In this document: positions 35,753 to 43,840 of the stretch, piece after piece
Position numbering within the stretch: position 1 is the stretch's first letter
Layout of the letters: every line of letters begins with the position of its first letter
NCBI RefSeq assembly: GCF_002272925.1
Contig: NZ_MLAR01000003.1
Coordinates: 62,001-126,000, forward strand
DNA: 64,000 nucleotides
DNA from: Helicobacter sp. 13S00401-1
GTDB lineage: Bacteria; Campylobacterota; Campylobacteria; Campylobacterales; Helicobacteraceae
Direction: 5' to 3'
Made by a program: the position numbers and the translations under genes
Notes under the pieces: generated by a model
What the model saw: only the letters and a program-made list of their open reading frames with translations
Database searches by the model: none
What the model was told of the DNA's origin: nothing

Positions 35753-37375
35753 TTGAAGAACAAATTTTTATTAATAGGCTTTGGCATCATCTACATACTA
35801 ATAGCAATAGTTATCATAGTGTCTATAATAGAGCTTAACTTTATAGAAACAAGCCTTTCAAAGATTAACACAGTTAACTCTGTAAAACAAAGATATGCCA
35901 TAAACTTTAGAGGAAGTGTGCATGATAGAGCTATAGCCCTAAGGGATGTAATAATAGATAATGATAAATCTGATATAGCCTCTCATATAAAAGATATAAA
36001 ACGCCTTGAAGACTTCTATGCTGAAGCTAAGGCTAATATGCAAACTAACTTTGTAGATAAAAACTCCCTTGATGCAAAAGAGTTAGAGATACTTTCTAGG
36101 ATTAATAAAACTGAAGACTTAGCCCAACCTCTAATCCACAACACCATAAAGCTAAAACTAGCAGGCGATAATGAAGGTGCTTTGATAGATCTTAATAAAA
36201 GCCGTCCTCTTTTTACTAACTGGCTAAAGTTTATAAATGAGTTCATAGACCTTCAAGAAACAAGGAATCAAAGCCTATCTCCTATAGTTGATAACTCAGT
36301 CACAGTTACTTATAAGATTCTAATAGCCCTTGCCATAGCCTTAGTTATAGTTGGTATCATAGTTATGATACTAACTGATAGATTCCTAACTAACACCATA
36401 GGAGAAAATCCAGGCAAAGCGCTTTTAAGTCTTTCTCACCTAAGTGAAGGCGACTTAAGAGAAGAGCTACATACAACTAAGAAAAACTCCATAATGGAAA
36501 AAATAGCTCTTTTAAGTAAAAGACTAAGAGATAATCTAGCCTCTGTACTAAAAACTGCTAATGAAGTCCATACAAGCGCACAAAATATAACATCAAGCAT
36601 AGATACAACAACACAAATCATCTCTAAGCAGTCTAATCTTACTAATGAGAACAAAGACTTTATTTACAAGCTTGCAGCTTCTATGGACACTATGAAAGTT
36701 AGTGCAAAAAGAACTTTAGAAAACTCTCATATAACCCAATCTTTAAGTCAACAAGGAAAAGATAGAGTAAGTGAAGCAGTAAGTAAGATCTCCCTTGTAA
36801 CTGATAATATACAAGAGAGTGCTAGCTTAGTAAAAAACTTACAAGAAAACTCTAAGCACATTAACGAAAGTGCAAATCTAATAGCTGATGTAGCTGATCA
36901 AACAAACCTTCTAGCACTAAATGCCGCCATAGAAGCAGCACGTGCAGGAGAACATGGAAGAGGCTTTGCAGTTGTTGCTGATGAAGTTAGAAAGCTAGCT
37001 GAAAGAAGTGCAGAAAGCAGTATAGCCATACAGCAAATCATCAAAGAAGTAGAATCTAACATCACAGACTGTGTAAAAAGCATAGAAAAAAGTGTAAGCA
37101 ACGCCAAGCTTTCTCAAGATCTAGTCTTACACACTAACAAAATGCTAGATGAAATATATAACAGCGCTAATAACTCTCTTGAAGATGCAAGCACTGCAAG
37201 CTCCATACTAGATGAAAAAGTAAGCGAGATTCTTATCTTGCAAAAAAATATAGAAGAAAGTGCAGAAATGGCAGAAAGCACTAATAAACTAATGTTACAA
37301 AACGTAAAAGAAGCTGAGAAATTAAAACAGTCCAGCCAAGATATAAAAGACAACATGCAGTTTTTTAAAGTATAA
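35753..37375 (+). CDS. methyl-accepting chemotaxis protein, membrane receptor
   Basis: A 540-residue chemoreceptor. TM1 (about 4-26) and TM2 (about 190-212) flank a periplasmic four-helix-bundle sensor of about 160 residues. The cytoplasmic part is helical, with the hairpin tip [19 protein letters not shown] near 381-400. The start is TTG at 35753 with GGGAG 6 bases upstream. A 200-base gap precedes it. The ligand is unknown. Confidence 0.9.
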   Translation: MKNKFLLIGFGIIYILIAIVIIVSIIELNFIETSLSKINTVNSVKQRYAINFRGSVHDRAIALRDVIIDNDKSDIASHIKDIKRLEDFYAEAKANMQTNFVDKNSLDAKELEILSRINKTEDLAQPLIHNTIKLKLAGDNEGALIDLNKSRPLFTNWLKFINEFIDLQETRNQSLSPIVDNSVTVTYKILIALAIALVIVGIIVMILTDRFLTNTIGENPGKALLSLSHLSEGDLREELHTTKKNSIMEKIALLSKRLRDNLASVLKTANEVHTSAQNITSSIDTTTQIISKQSNLTNENKDFIYKLAASMDTMKVSAKRTLENSHITQSLSQQGKDRVSEAVSKISLVTDNIQESASLVKNLQENSKHINESANLIADVADQTNLLALNAAIEAARAGEHGRGFAVVADEVRKLAERSAESSIAIQQIIKEVESNITDCVKSIEKSVSNAKLSQDLVLHTNKMLDEIYNSANNSLEDASTASSILDEKVSEILILQKNIEESAEMAESTNKLMLQNVKEAEKLKQSSQDIKDNMQFFKV

Positions 37376-37506
37376 AAATAAGCAATAGTATATTAAAGTA
37401 ACATATATATAAATAAATGCTACTAAAATACAACTTATATATTAAAGCAGTATTTTTTATGTTAGTCTTTATGAACACAACCCAAGTAAATGCATGAGGA
37501 GTAAAA

Positions 37507-38706
37507 ATGCAAGATCAAACCTTAGAACAAACTGAAAAAACCTTCCAAGACTACGTACTTCAGACTTATGAAAGGATACCGCTTTCATTTAAAAGAGGAG
37601 TTGGCGCTAAGCTTTATGATGATAAAGATGTAGATTATCTAGACTTTTGTTCAGGCATAGGCGTTATAAGCCTTGGGCACTCTCATCCAAAGTTTGTAAA
37701 AGACTTACAAGATCAAGTAGCTAAAATCTTACACGTTTCAAACTACTACTATATAGAATCTCAAGGCCTAGCAGCTAAAAAAATCTTAGAGCTAGCTGGT
37801 ATAAAAAACGGAAAAGTTAGCTTTTATAACTCAGGAGCTGAGGCTAATGAGTGTGGATTTAAGATAGTTAGAAAGTGGGGTAATAAAAGAGGCAAATATA
37901 AGATTCTAACCTTAGAGCAAAGCTTTCATGGTAGAACTTATGGAGCTATAACTGCTACTGCACAACCTAGCCTTCAAAAAGGATTCTATCCACTAGTACC
38001 GGGCTTTGAGTATGCAAAAGATCTTGATGATATGATAAGAAAAGTTAAAAGAGACCCTGAAGTGGCCTGTGTTTTAATAGAGCTTATACAAGGTGAAGGT
38101 GGAGTAAACGCCCTTGATAAAGCCAAAGTAAAAGAGCTAGAAAAAACTTGCAAAGAACATGAAGTGCTTTTCATGGTAGATGAAGTACAAAGTGGAATCT
38201 ATAGAAGTGGAGAGTTCTTAGCAACTCAGATTTATGATGTAAAACCAGATATTATAAGTCTAGCTAAAGGGCTTGCAGGTGGGCTAGTTATAGGAGCAAG
38301 CGTTACAACTATAAAAGACGCACTAACTCCAGGAGAACACGGTACAACTTTTGGAGGCAATGCCCTTTCAACTACAGCTTGTCTAAGTGCTTTAGGCATA
38401 CTTGAAGAGTACTATAACAGCGGTGCTGTTGCAAAGACTGTTAAAAAGATGGATGAATTTATGGATGAGATTCTTAAAGAGTTTCCAAACATCTTTGTAA
38501 GTAAAGAAGGTTTAGGGCTTATGAGAGGACTTAGGGCAAAAGATCTAGATACTCAGAAAAAAGTCATAAAACTAGCCCAAAGCGAAAGACTACTTTTACT
38601 AAAAAGTGGGCGTAATGTAGTAAGGCTGCTTCCTCCAGTTATCATTAGCGATGCTGAGCTAGAAGAAGGCTTTAAGCGTATGAAAAATGCCCTTAAAAAA
38701 ATGTAG
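37507..38706 (+). CDS. argD: acetylornithine aminotransferase
   Basis: Class III PLP transaminase of arginine synthesis. The 399 residues have LDFCSGIGVISLGHSHPKFV (about 46-65), FYNSGAEANECGFKIVRK (about 107-124), FMVDEVQSGIYRSG (about 222-235) and the PLP lysine in SLAKGLAGG (about 256). It may also act on succinyldiaminopimelate, as in other bacteria. AUG follows GAGGAG at good distance. Two hairpins follow. Confidence 0.92.
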   Translation: MQDQTLEQTEKTFQDYVLQTYERIPLSFKRGVGAKLYDDKDVDYLDFCSGIGVISLGHSHPKFVKDLQDQVAKILHVSNYYYIESQGLAAKKILELAGIKNGKVSFYNSGAEANECGFKIVRKWGNKRGKYKILTLEQSFHGRTYGAITATAQPSLQKGFYPLVPGFEYAKDLDDMIRKVKRDPEVACVLIELIQGEGGVNALDKAKVKELEKTCKEHEVLFMVDEVQSGIYRSGEFLATQIYDVKPDIISLAKGLAGGLVIGASVTTIKDALTPGEHGTTFGGNALSTTACLSALGILEEYYNSGAVAKTVKKMDEFMDEILKEFPNIFVSKEGLGLMRGLRAKDLDTQKKVIKLAQSERLLLLKSGRNVVRLLPPVIISDAELEEGFKRMKNALKKM

Positions 38707-38737
38707 ATTAAACACTATAGAATCTAAAAAATCCCAA

Positions 38738-38759
38738 GCTAGATTTATCAAAATCTAGC
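38738..38759. terminator. hairpin 1 after argD
   Basis: GCTAGATTT (38738-38746), loop ATCA, AAATCTAGC (38751-38759): a 9-bp stem, 32 bases after the argD stop. Confidence 0.6.
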
Positions 38760-38765
38760 CTAAAC

Positions 38766-38793
38766 TAGATAAAAGCTTTAGTCCTTTTATCTA
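38766..38793. terminator. hairpin 2 between argD and the TsaC-like gene
   Basis: TAGATAAAAG (38766-38775), loop CTTTAGTC, CTTTTATCTA (38784-38793): a perfect 10-bp stem in the convergent gap, 9 bases from the stop of the minus-strand gene. U-rich tails exist on both strands. Confidence 0.65.
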
Positions 38794-38802
38794 AATCCTT
38801 TT

Positions 38803-39228
38803 TTATCTAACCCTCTTAATTTTACTTGCACTTAACTTATATATCTTACTGGCCCTACACTCACTTAAACCTCTCTCATCTATCACATAAACATCAGCAA
38901 CACTTTTAGCAAACTCTAAAGAAAACTCTTTTTTATGCAAGTTAGCTGAGCTTGAGTAAAGCCCACTTTCAAAAAACTTTAAAAAACGATTAAACTTCTT
39001 ATCCTTACTTATCCTAAAAGAACTTCCTTTAACTATAAAGCTACTCTTACTTGCGCGCCTTACATAAAACTTAAAGGCCTTAGGTATCCTAGCTTTATCA
39101 AAGTCTGAAAACTGTTTTAGTAAGTTCTTGGTTAAGGGAGCATCTTTGGCTTTATTTAAAAGCACTTCACTTTGGCTTAAAAGCCCTAAAGTGGTATCAG
39201 TTTGAGCTAAGTAGACTAAGTCTTTCAT
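38803..39228 (-). CDS. Sua5/YciO/YrdC (TsaC-like) family protein
   Basis: Probable threonylcarbamoyl-AMP synthase for the t6A tRNA modification. I chose the ATG at 39226-39228 (MKDLVYLAQTDTTLGLLSQS, 141 residues) because it gives the family N-terminus and AAGGAAG lies just upstream; a longer frame would overlap the divergent gene. The signature SSSANLHKKEF (about residue 98) and basic KSSFIVKGSSFRISKD match the Sua5 fold. It is shorter than E. coli TsaC (190 residues), as usual for this phylum. Confidence 0.7.
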   Translation of the reverse strand: MKDLVYLAQTDTTLGLLSQSEVLLNKAKDAPLTKNLLKQFSDFDKARIPKAFKFYVRRASKSSFIVKGSSFRISKDKKFNRFLKFFESGLYSSSANLHKKEFSLEFAKSVADVYVIDERGLSECRASKIYKLSASKIKRVR

Positions 39229-39286
39229 GTTAAGAGACTTCCTTTTTTGGTAATATGCACATTTAGAATCCATAAGGAGCATTGTA

Positions 39287-40066
39287 GTGTTATATCTTTT
39301 AAGCTTTGGTGACACTCGCTATAAGAAGTCTCAAGCTAAGCTAGTAAAAAGTGCTTTAAAGTTTGGCGTGGATGAAGTCATGCTTATAAATCAATTTGAT
39401 CTATTTAAAGACACAGACTTTATAGTAAAAAATCGCTATACATTACGCCAAAAAAGAGGTTATGGCTACTGGCTTTGGAAGCCTTATTTAGTAGATAAGA
39501 CTTTGAAGACTTTAAAAGATGATGATATTTTATTTTACTGTGATTCTGCAGTAGAGATATTACAACCTTTAAAGCTACTACTTGATAAGATGGATACCAC
39601 GCATCCTTTAATGTTTCATGTAGACCACACAAATCTTAGCTATGTAAAAAGAGTCATATATGAAGCTATGAAGATAGAGCCAAAAGACTATGAAAGCTAT
39701 CAAAAAGCAAGCCAAATAGCTGCAGGTTATGCCTTTTTTAGGAAGAATGACTTCACTTTAAATCTAGTAAAAGAGTGGTTAGAGCTTTGTGAAACTCCTT
39801 TTTTAATAGACGATACGCCAACTCCTCGTTTAGATGAGTTTCCTGGCTTTATAGATAACAGACACGATCAAGCTTTGCTTTCTATGTTAAAACATAAGTA
39901 TGATATAAAAACTTATAGAGACCCTAGTCAGTATGGGATGAAATATAAAGACTTTGACACACAAGTTTTTAATCTTCATAGACTTAGAATCCATAAGTGG
40001 TTTCACAGAGAAAAGTTTCCTTTCTACTATCAGTGGAAAGAGCTAAATAGTAAAGATTGCAAATGA
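39287..40066 (+). CDS. putative glycosyltransferase
   Basis: A 259-residue soluble protein from a GTG at 39287 preceded by AAGGAG. The motif DDDILFYCDSAVEIL (about 76-90) resembles the DXD-type sugar-nucleotide site, and GYGYWLWKPYLVDKTL (about 58-73) and the C-terminal HKWFHREKFPFYY are conserved-looking blocks. The gene overlaps msbA by 4 to 10 bases, which fits a role in lipo-oligosaccharide or glycan building. The substrate is unknown. Confidence 0.55.
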   Translation: MLYLLSFGDTRYKKSQAKLVKSALKFGVDEVMLINQFDLFKDTDFIVKNRYTLRQKRGYGYWLWKPYLVDKTLKTLKDDDILFYCDSAVEILQPLKLLLDKMDTTHPLMFHVDHTNLSYVKRVIYEAMKIEPKDYESYQKASQIAAGYAFFRKNDFTLNLVKEWLELCETPFLIDDTPTPRLDEFPGFIDNRHDQALLSMLKHKYDIKTYRDPSQYGMKYKDFDTQVFNLHRLRIHKWFHREKFPFYYQWKELNSKDCK

Positions 40067-41754
40067 AAAGTTTTTTTAAACGCTACTACCCGTATATGAA
40101 AGGCCATAAACTACTTTTTATAGTAGCTATAGTTGGTATGCTACTAGCTAGTGCTGGGACTGCTGGAGTAACTTATATAATGAAGCCTTTAATAGATAAT
40201 GTCTTCATAGGTAAAGATATGAAACTCCTTTATATCATACCCCCTGTTTTAATACTTATCTTTTTAGTTAAAGGCATGGGATCTTATATACAAACCTATG
40301 CTATGAGCTATATAGGCTTAAACATCATAAGGCAAGTAAGAAATAAGATGTTAACTCATCTTTTAAGTCTAGAGATGGAGTTTTTTAATAAAAAAAGAAG
40401 TGGCGAGCTAATCTCAAGGATAACTAATGATATAAATCAAATCCGCGCTGGAGTTAGCAACTATGTCACAGACTTTGTAAGAGAGCTTTTAACTATCATA
40501 GGACTAGTTGCAGTTATCATATATCAAAGCCCCATACTTGCCCTAGTAGGCCTTATCATCATGCCTCTTGCTGCTATACCTATAAATATCATGGTTAAAA
40601 AGCTAAAAAAGATAGCTAGATCCTCGCAAGAAACTAATCAAGATATAACATCAAGGCTAAGTGAGATCTTTAATAACGTAGAGATCATAAAAGCAAGTAA
40701 TGGCGAAAACATAGAATCTAAAAACTTTGAAGAAGGCAATATGCGCTTTTTTAAGCTAAGCATGAAGTCTACTAAGATAGCCCAACTAGTCTCACCTTTA
40801 ATGGAAACCTTAGGAGCAGTTGCCATAGCTATAGTTGTTATAGTGGGGGCTTTTGAAGTAGAACATGGAAAGCTTACAACTGGAGGATTTTTTTCCTTTC
40901 TAACAGCCATGCTTTTAATCTACACACCTATAAAACGCCTCCTTTCAAGCTATACAGGCTTACAAGATACTTTAGTAGCAGGTGAGCGTATAGGACAGCT
41001 TTTAGACATACAAAGTAAGATAGTAGATGGACAAAAGACTTTAAAGCCACCTATAAAAAATATAACTTTAGAAGATATCACTCTTCACTATGATGACTTT
41101 GCTGCATTAAATGGTGTAAATCTTACTTTTAAGAAAAATGAGATAACTGCCATCATAGGTAAAAGTGGGGCTGGAAAAAGCTCACTGGTTAATTTACTTT
41201 TAAGGCTTTATGATGCAAGTAGTGGAAGTGTAAAGATAAATGACACAGATTTAAAAGACTTCACACAAGCAAGCATAAGAGACAACATAGCTATAGTCAC
41301 TCAAAGAATCTTTATCTTTAATGACACCATAGCCCACAATGTCGCTTATGGCAGTGTTATAGATAAAGAAAAAGTAAGAAAGGCTTTAAAGAGTGCTTGT
41401 GCGTGGGAGTTTGTAAGCTCTTTGGAAAATGGTATGGATACTATTTTAGATGAGTTTGGAGTAAATCTTAGTGGCGGGCAAAGACAGCGTATAGCAATAG
41501 CAAGGGCTATATATAAAAATCCTGATGTTTTAATCTTAGATGAAGCAACCTCAGCCCTTGATAATAAAACAGAGCTTGCTATAAAAGAAGCCTTAGAAAG
41601 CATCAAACAAGATAAGATAATAATCCTTATAGCACATAGACCAAGTACTATCTCACTTGCACATAAAATAGTTTATATGAGCGAAGGAGCTATAAAAGAT
41701 ATCTATGATGCTAAAGAGTATGAAAAGATAAGTGCTAGTTTAACTTATGACTAA
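40063..41754 (+). CDS. msbA: MsbA-type lipid A / glycan ABC flippase
   Basis: Half-size ABC exporter, 563 residues from the second ATG (40063), which gives a classic ATGA overlap with the upstream gene; the frame also has an ATG at 40057. Six transmembrane helices fill about 1-320. The ATPase part has Walker A IIGKSGAGKSSLV (about 363), signature LSGGQRQRIAIARAIYK (about 467) and Walker B VLILDEATSALD (about 488). MsbA fits best; an oligosaccharide flippase of the PglK type is the alternative. Confidence 0.88.
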   Translation: MKSFFKRYYPYMKGHKLLFIVAIVGMLLASAGTAGVTYIMKPLIDNVFIGKDMKLLYIIPPVLILIFLVKGMGSYIQTYAMSYIGLNIIRQVRNKMLTHLLSLEMEFFNKKRSGELISRITNDINQIRAGVSNYVTDFVRELLTIIGLVAVIIYQSPILALVGLIIMPLAAIPINIMVKKLKKIARSSQETNQDITSRLSEIFNNVEIIKASNGENIESKNFEEGNMRFFKLSMKSTKIAQLVSPLMETLGAVAIAIVVIVGAFEVEHGKLTTGGFFSFLTAMLLIYTPIKRLLSSYTGLQDTLVAGERIGQLLDIQSKIVDGQKTLKPPIKNITLEDITLHYDDFAALNGVNLTFKKNEITAIIGKSGAGKSSLVNLLLRLYDASSGSVKINDTDLKDFTQASIRDNIAIVTQRIFIFNDTIAHNVAYGSVIDKEKVRKALKSACAWEFVSSLENGMDTILDEFGVNLSGGQRQRIAIARAIYKNPDVLILDEATSALDNKTELAIKEALESIKQDKIIILIAHRPSTISLAHKIVYMSEGAIKDIYDAKEYEKISASLTYD

Positions 41755-41781
41755 GGTTGTATTTTAAGTAAGTAGCGATAC

Positions 41782-41819
41782 TTAAAGATAGCACTTAATG
41801 CTAAAAGTACTATCTTTAA
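41782..41819. terminator. hairpin between msbA and arsR
   Basis: TTAAAGATAG (41782-41791) pairs with CTATCTTTAA (41810-41819) across an 18-base loop that extends the stem with one mismatch. It lies in a convergent gap. Confidence 0.55.
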
Positions 41820-41867
41820 ATCATATAAAAGCTAGTTAAAAACTATAAGTTTCTTTAGTAAAAAGCT

Positions 41868-42548
41868 CTAGCCTTCTAGTTTATAGCCCACACCTCTAAC
41901 TGAGATGATGTGTTTTGGACTTTTTGGATTCTCTTCGATTTTAGAGCGTAAACGGCCAATTATCACATCTATGCTTTTATTAGAACTTTCTGGATTAATA
42001 GATTCAGATTCTATAGCTATGGCTTCACGGCTAAATACATGACCTTTTTTACTTATAAGTAAGGTTAGTATCTCATACTCTGCCCTTGTAAGATCAAGCT
42101 TTTTATCTTGAAAGTAAACTTCATGACTGTTTTTATCTATCCTAAAGATAGAGGCTTTTTCACTAGTTTTTACATCAGGAGCTTTTTGAGAATAGCGCCT
42201 TAAAAGGGAGTGTATCCTTGCTGCTAACTCTTTTGGGTCATAAGGCTTAGGAATGTAGTCATCAGCACCATTATCAAGAGCGTTAATCTTATCGTTTATA
42301 TCACCTCTTGCACTAGAGATGATTATAGGGATATTTTTTTGTTTAGCTACTCTTTTACAAACTTCCATACCGTCTAGATTTGGAAGATTTAAGTCCAATA
42401 AAAGCAAATCGTAGTTTTTAACATTTAGCGCACTCATCCCAGTATAGGGCTCATCAAAGTTGGTCACATTAATATCATGCTGTCTTAAACACTCAGTTAA
42501 AACTTCTGCTATGTCTAAATCATCTTCTATCATCAAAACTTCTATCAT
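41868..42548 (-). CDS. arsR: OmpR-type response regulator ArsR
   Basis: Two-component regulator of the acid-response type. The 226 residues have a receiver (D9, D10, phosphoacceptor D52 in [14 protein letters not shown] near 102) and a winged-helix DNA-binding domain (about 130-226, ending [10 protein letters not shown]). [16 protein letters not shown] and [20 protein letters not shown] match H. pylori ArsR (HP0166) nearly block for block. The cognate histidine kinase ArsS is not next to it here: msbA lies downstream, in convergent direction. metN is divergent. Confidence 0.93.
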   Translation of the reverse strand: MIEVLMIEDDLDIAEVLTECLRQHDINVTNFDEPYTGMSALNVKNYDLLLLDLNLPNLDGMEVCKRVAKQKNIPIIISSARGDINDKINALDNGADDYIPKPYDPKELAARIHSLLRRYSQKAPDVKTSEKASIFRIDKNSHEVYFQDKKLDLTRAEYEILTLLISKKGHVFSREAIAIESESINPESSNKSIDVIIGRLRSKIEENPKSPKHIISVRGVGYKLEG

Positions 42549-42623
42549 GTTTTTACCTTATGTTAAGCTTTAATATTCTTTTTATACTTTATTATAGTAT
42601 TAAAGTTATTATAACTTCACTAT

Positions 42624-43631
42624 GTGAAATTTACAAAAGAGGAGCAAGTCATTATTTTAATCGAACATGTTTATAAAACCTATGAAAATGGCTTCAAGGC
42701 ACTAGATGATGTAAACTTGAAAGTAGATAGAGGAGATATCTTTGGGATTATAGGCTACTCAGGAGCTGGAAAGTCAACTCTTATAAGGCTAATAAACGCC
42801 CTTGAGCTTCCAACAGGTGGTAAAGTCTTATTAGATGGCATAAATATTGCCACTTTAGATTCTAAGCACTTACAGCTTACGCGTCAAAAAGTTGGCATGA
42901 TATTTCAACACTTTAACCTCTTAAGCTCAAGGAATGTTTTTTATAACATAGCCTATGCGCTAGAGATCGCTGGGTGGAAAAAAAGTGATATCAAAAAAAG
43001 AGTAGAAGAGCTTTTAGGCCTAGTTGGTCTAGCTAGCAAAAAAGATTCTTATATAAAAGAGCTTAGTGGTGGACAAAAACAGCGCGTTGCTATAGCACGT
43101 GCTTTAGCTAATAACCCTAAAATCTTGCTTTGTGATGAAGCCACTTCAGCCCTAGATTCTAAAACCACTAAAGACATACTAGAGCTACTAAGAGACTTAC
43201 AGTCTAAACTTAGCCTAACTATAGTTTTAATAACCCATCAAATCGAAGTTATAAAAGAGATCTGCAATAAGATGTGTGTGATAAGTGAAGGAAAGATAGT
43301 AGAAAAAGGCGCTGTAGAAGAAATCTTTGCCAGGCCTACCCATAAAGTTACAAGAGAGCTTTTAGGCTATGAAGAAGAGCTAGATTCTATAAAGATAGAA
43401 CGCGAGTTTATCTATAGAGTAGTTTTTACTGGTAGCAACTACTCAAAACCTCTAATCTCTCAGGCCATAAAACGCTTTGACATAGAAGTAAACATTATAA
43501 GCGGACATATAGATGAGTTAAGAAGTAAAGAGATAGGACATCTAGTCTTAGAGATAAAAGGAAAAGAGGCAAATATAGCCCTTATCTGGCTAAAAGACCA
43601 GGGCTTGGAGATAGAAAAAAGCTATGCCTAG
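42624..43631 (+). CDS. metN: methionine ABC transporter ATP-binding protein MetN
   Basis: ATPase of the MetNIQ importer. Walker A IGYSGAGKSTLIRL (about 50), signature LSGGQKQRVAIARAL (about 146), Walker B LLCDEATSALDS (about 171), and a C-terminal NIL domain (about 260-335). The frame opens at GTG 42624 without a ribosome site. An AGAGGAG lies 6 bases before an in-frame ATT at 42651, which would give the normal N-terminus (IILIEHVYKTYENG) and 326 residues, so an ATT start is possible. No metI or metQ follows. Confidence 0.88.
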   Translation: MKFTKEEQVIILIEHVYKTYENGFKALDDVNLKVDRGDIFGIIGYSGAGKSTLIRLINALELPTGGKVLLDGINIATLDSKHLQLTRQKVGMIFQHFNLLSSRNVFYNIAYALEIAGWKKSDIKKRVEELLGLVGLASKKDSYIKELSGGQKQRVAIARALANNPKILLCDEATSALDSKTTKDILELLRDLQSKLSLTIVLITHQIEVIKEICNKMCVISEGKIVEKGAVEEIFARPTHKVTRELLGYEEELDSIKIEREFIYRVVFTGSNYSKPLISQAIKRFDIEVNIISGHIDELRSKEIGHLVLEIKGKEANIALIWLKDQGLEIEKSYA

Positions 43632-43840
43632 AATCTAAAAAAGCTACTTTAATGCCAGGTGGTTTAAGGTAGGTTGTTTAAGACTTGATAATAAGGCTCT
43701 TATAAAATTTGATATTTACTAGCTTAGTAAAGTTTATAGTACTAAACTAAAGTTTTTTAATATAAATTACTAAATCTATTAACTTTTAGCAGTTATAATG
43801 CACAACTGCTAAATTATAGAATCTAAATAGGAGCCACACC
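43632..43840. other. gap with the clpB promoter
   Basis: 209 bases without a gene. Its downstream end holds the CIRCE-like repeat and a TATAAT (43794-43799) before clpB; the upstream end has AGAATCT motifs at the metN stop. Confidence 0.5.
43785..43813 (+). promoter_or_regulatory. CIRCE-like operator overlapping the clpB promoter
   Basis: TTTAGCAGTT (43785-43794), 9 bases, AACTGCTAAA (43804-43813): perfect 10-bp arms. The CIRCE consensus is TTAGCACTC-N9-GAGTGCTAA; each arm matches at 7 of 9 positions and the spacer length is identical. A TATAAT minus-10 (43794-43799) lies mostly inside the spacer, so binding would block the promoter. The likely protein is HrcA. Confidence 0.6.

Noticed and set aside
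39229-39315. 29-residue N-terminal extension of the TsaC-like protein
   Set aside because: It would overlap the divergent glycosyltransferase start and lies before the family N-terminus.
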